In this document: positions 62,117 to 64,000 of the stretch, piece by piece
Position numbering within the stretch: position 1 is the first letter of the stretch
How the letters are laid out: every line of letters begins with the position of its first letter
Position numbers and translations under genes: made by a program
Assembly: GCA_017993835.1 (NCBI GenBank)
Contig: JAGOLX010000022.1
Span: 1 to 64,000, forward strand
Length of the DNA: 64,000 bases
Direction: 5' to 3'
Origin: Phycisphaerae bacterium
GTDB lineage: Bacteria; Planctomycetota; Phycisphaerae; Sedimentisphaerales; Anaerobacaceae
Notes under the pieces: generated by a model
What the model was told of the DNA's origin: nothing
Databases searched by the model: none
Seen by the model: the letters and a program-made list of their open reading frames with translations, nothing else

Positions 62117-63580
62117 TTACTTCCCTTGCACCTGCTTCTTGGGGGCCAGCGTCATGGAGAACTTGTCGTGATCGCCCTCGCGGTCAATCCGGTTCCCTCG
62201 AACCTGCAGGCCCGCCTTCTCCATCGCAGGCATCAGCACGTTGGCGGCATTGTGGTGGCCCGACGTCGTCCCCTCCACGGTGATCGTCGTCGCAGTGATC
62301 GTGATCGACTGGACGCCAAGGCCGGCTTCTTTGGCACAGGCAACCAGCGCCCGCAGGACGAGGGTCAGCTTCGCAGAAACCGAGTCCTGATCTGCGCCGA
62401 TGCCGGTCTTCTCAGCCTTGAGAGTCCTCAGAGCCCTTTCGAGATCCCCGACGGCAGTTTTCATCGTATCCGGGAGTTTGGCCTTGCCCGGCATGACAGC
62501 CAGGTAGTCCGGCTCGAACTTCAGACGCAGCGCCTCGCGATTGTGATTCTCTCGAAGCAGCTTGGAGTGGAAGAAAACCCCCAGCGCCAGCAGGAGAATC
62601 GTGACAGAGACGCTCAGGAACCGAACGGCCTTCTGCTGCCGCATCCTCTTGCCCAGAAACGGCATATGGTCGTTACGGAGGTTTGCGCTGCTGGCTTTGT
62701 CCGCCAAACCCAGGGCCGCCCCATAGGCGAGGGCGAAATCCACCGCGCCGGAGCAGTCGGCAATACCGCCCTGCTCGACGCCCGCCAGAGCCGCCAGATC
62801 ACACGTCTCCACGGGAAGACCGGTCTTCTCGCTAATCGATTGTCGCTGAAGGTCTCCGGCGGCATCGAACACCAGAAGCCGTCCAACGGGATGGTTGGCA
62901 ACGAGCGCTGCGGTGACCAGGGCCTCTCTGGCCAGCAGCGGCGCCTTGTCTTGAGACGCGCCGACCAGAAATGTCCGATAAGTCAGTATCTCGCCCTGGG
63001 CGGACACTGCAACCAGGTAGCCACGTCCATCCGCAAGCGACGCGTATAGTGTGCCCGCCTGCCCGTCCTGCTGTGTCGGCGTGTGGTCAGCCAGGTACCG
63101 CGACAGGCAGCAGACGTCGGGGTCGATCGACACCGGGTCAATGCGATGACCCTGGAGGGACTCGATGATCTCCGTCAGGGTGGATCGAGGGGCCGTGAAG
63201 ACATCGAGGTTGGCCCCTTCCTCGTTGCGTGAGGCGATCCGGAACGAGACCGCCTGGTCCGTAATGTCCGTGGCCAGTGCCTCCTCCGTGTCGAAACGCA
63301 CGGTGGCTGCCACCTTCTTGGGGTCGCTGAACTCACTGTGCACCGCGTGCTGCATGACGGCGGCGCAGTCGAGGGCGACCGCCGCCTCGACGAAGCGAAC
63401 CTTGCGTTCCTCACAGGCGAGAGCGACCCGATCGTATAGGACCTTCGGGTCGGATTCGTTCCCTTCTACCCGGACCGAGAAGCAATCGAGGAGCTTGCGC
63501 TCGCGGCCCTGACAGGCAAGGTATATGACCGTGGCCCGGTCTTGTCTGAGATAGATTCCCAACTGCTGTCCAGATTGCAC
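62117..63580 (-). CDS. GspL/PilM-PilN-like inner-membrane protein of type II secretion
   Basis: 487 residues. The first ~320 are an actin-like cytoplasmic domain (MQSGQQLGIYLRQDRATVIY, VAATVRFDTEEALATDITDQ, GHRIDPVSIDPDVCCLSRYL). One membrane helix follows (about 323-340, SVSVTILLLALGVFF), then a periplasmic coiled coil and ferredoxin-like domain, i.e. PilM and PilN joined in one chain as in GspL. It recruits the secretion ATPase. 78 bases after gspK. Confidence 0.75.
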   Translation of the reverse strand: MQSGQQLGIYLRQDRATVIYLACQGRERKLLDCFSVRVEGNESDPKVLYDRVALACEERKVRFVEAAVALDCAAVMQHAVHSEFSDPKKVAATVRFDTEEALATDITDQAVSFRIASRNEEGANLDVFTAPRSTLTEIIESLQGHRIDPVSIDPDVCCLSRYLADHTPTQQDGQAGTLYASLADGRGYLVAVSAQGEILTYRTFLVGASQDKAPLLAREALVTAALVANHPVGRLLVFDAAGDLQRQSISEKTGLPVETCDLAALAGVEQGGIADCSGAVDFALAYGAALGLADKASSANLRNDHMPFLGKRMRQQKAVRFLSVSVTILLLALGVFFHSKLLRENHNREALRLKFEPDYLAVMPGKAKLPDTMKTAVGDLERALRTLKAEKTGIGADQDSVSAKLTLVLRALVACAKEAGLGVQSITITATTITVEGTTSGHHNAANVLMPAMEKAGLQVRGNRIDREGDHDKFSMTLAPKKQVQGK

Positions 63581-63658
63581 GATTCATGCTCTCCAAAAAA
63601 CGGCACGAGCGCCATTGCTCTTTCGACCAAAGCCACACGGGCATTCAGTAATTGACGG

Positions 63659-64000
63659 TCAGTCACAGACCACCGCAATCTGCTGGACCTTGTTGCCCTC
63701 CTTCGTCACGGCGGCGAGTGCGGTGGCCCGGGCCGCTCCGCTGACGGCTGTCACCCGGATGGTGAAGACCGTGCTGGATGTGACGAGGAAGTCCCGGCAA
63801 TCCTCGATGGAATCGGAGAACGCCAGGCTCGCCTGCTTGATCTCATTGACGTCCGTCACCGGCTTGATCTTCCGCTGCTGGATAATCGCCTCCGCGATCC
63901 TGGGGGCATTGGCGATGCTGCCGAACGCCATCGCCGCCTCCAGAACGTGCCGGGGAGCCGTATTGACGTTCACGTGCCGCGTGCCCCACAGGCCGAGATA
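63659..64000 (-). CDS. gspK: GspK-like minor pseudopilin, C-terminal part (5' end outside the window)
   Basis: 114 codons are visible, open to the window edge. GTRHVNVNTAPRHVLEAA is the GspK hallmark, followed by a helix-hairpin-helix-like stretch (IAEAIIQQRKIKPVTDVNEI) and the closing beta sheet (STVFTIRVTAVSGAARATA). GspK caps the pseudopilus tip. The gene runs in from outside, so the operon probably has the order ...K-L-M reading leftwards and ends at 61614. Confidence 0.85.
   Translation of the reverse strand, partial: YLGLWGTRHVNVNTAPRHVLEAAMAFGSIANAPRIAEAIIQQRKIKPVTDVNEIKQASLAFSDSIEDCRDFLVTSSTVFTIRVTAVSGAARATALAAVTKEGNKVQQIAVVCD

Overview
This 64 kb window is GC-rich, densely coding and mostly on the minus strand. 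I read it as a Planctomycetota chromosome, probably Phycisphaerae/Sedimentisphaerales-like. This is an inference from the mix of gene types: a V/A-type ATPase operon, secreted proteins ending in the P-x-PGA variant of PEP-CTERM, a pseudopilin-like protein with an H-x9-DG-like end, Tat-exported glycoside hydrolases, a SpoVG with a zinc ribbon, and many REP-like palindromes. There is one tRNA (Ser-UGA). I see no rRNA, CRISPR array, transposase, integrase or phage gene.

Layout. 1-659: start of a secreted pectate-lyase-fold protein that runs off the window. 1063-10698 (minus): a complete V-type ATPase operon in the order H-I-K-E-C-F-A-B-D. The rotor-ring subunit K carries the Na+-site residues. 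The operon is interrupted by a palindromic element between F and A, and by an IVS-like four-helix-bundle element with 20-bp inverted repeats between B and D; the four-helix gene has an amber stop at its hallmark Glu. 10975-13212: malate dehydrogenase and an ankyrin lipoprotein. 13457-21479 (minus): a tripartite RND efflux operon (adaptor, pump, TolC-like) with a Tat-exported GH106-like protein as its last gene. 21817-26083 (minus): MoxR - DUF58 - transglutaminase (TgpA-like). 26289-33957: GH10 xylanase, two unknown secreted proteins, a pseudopilin-like protein, an exported M55 peptidase and a CDP-alcohol phosphatidyltransferase. 34216-38269 (minus): unknown secreted protein - formylglycine-enzyme-like lipoprotein - MATE exporter. 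38347-44192: PEP-CTERM-like protein, a large six-hairpin glycosidase-like protein, ThuA, and a NeuD-like acetyltransferase. 44396-55907: zinc-ribbon membrane protein, tRNA-Ser, then secreted and surface proteins, many with long leaders. These include a PEP-CTERM-like protein, a nucleotide-sugar dehydrogenase, a two-propeller RCC1/B-repeat/LRR protein and its outer-membrane partner. 55949-59201 (minus): Maf, a zinc-protease-like lipoprotein, AMMECR1, YqaA. 59558-64000: ispE-spoVG, a FlgM-like protein, and the end of a type II secretion operon (gspK-L-M).

Promoters of TTGAC(A/G)-N17-TA(T/C)(A/G)(A/C)T type recur in front of many units, which suggests conventional sigma-70 control. Functionally the window combines cation-coupled energetics, envelope export and transport, and polysaccharide degradation (GH10, GH106-like, six-hairpin, pectate-lyase fold). 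The most unusual structure is the IVS-like element in the ATPase operon. The double seven-bladed RCC1 surface protein and the FlgM-like gene with a sigma-28-like upstream motif are next.
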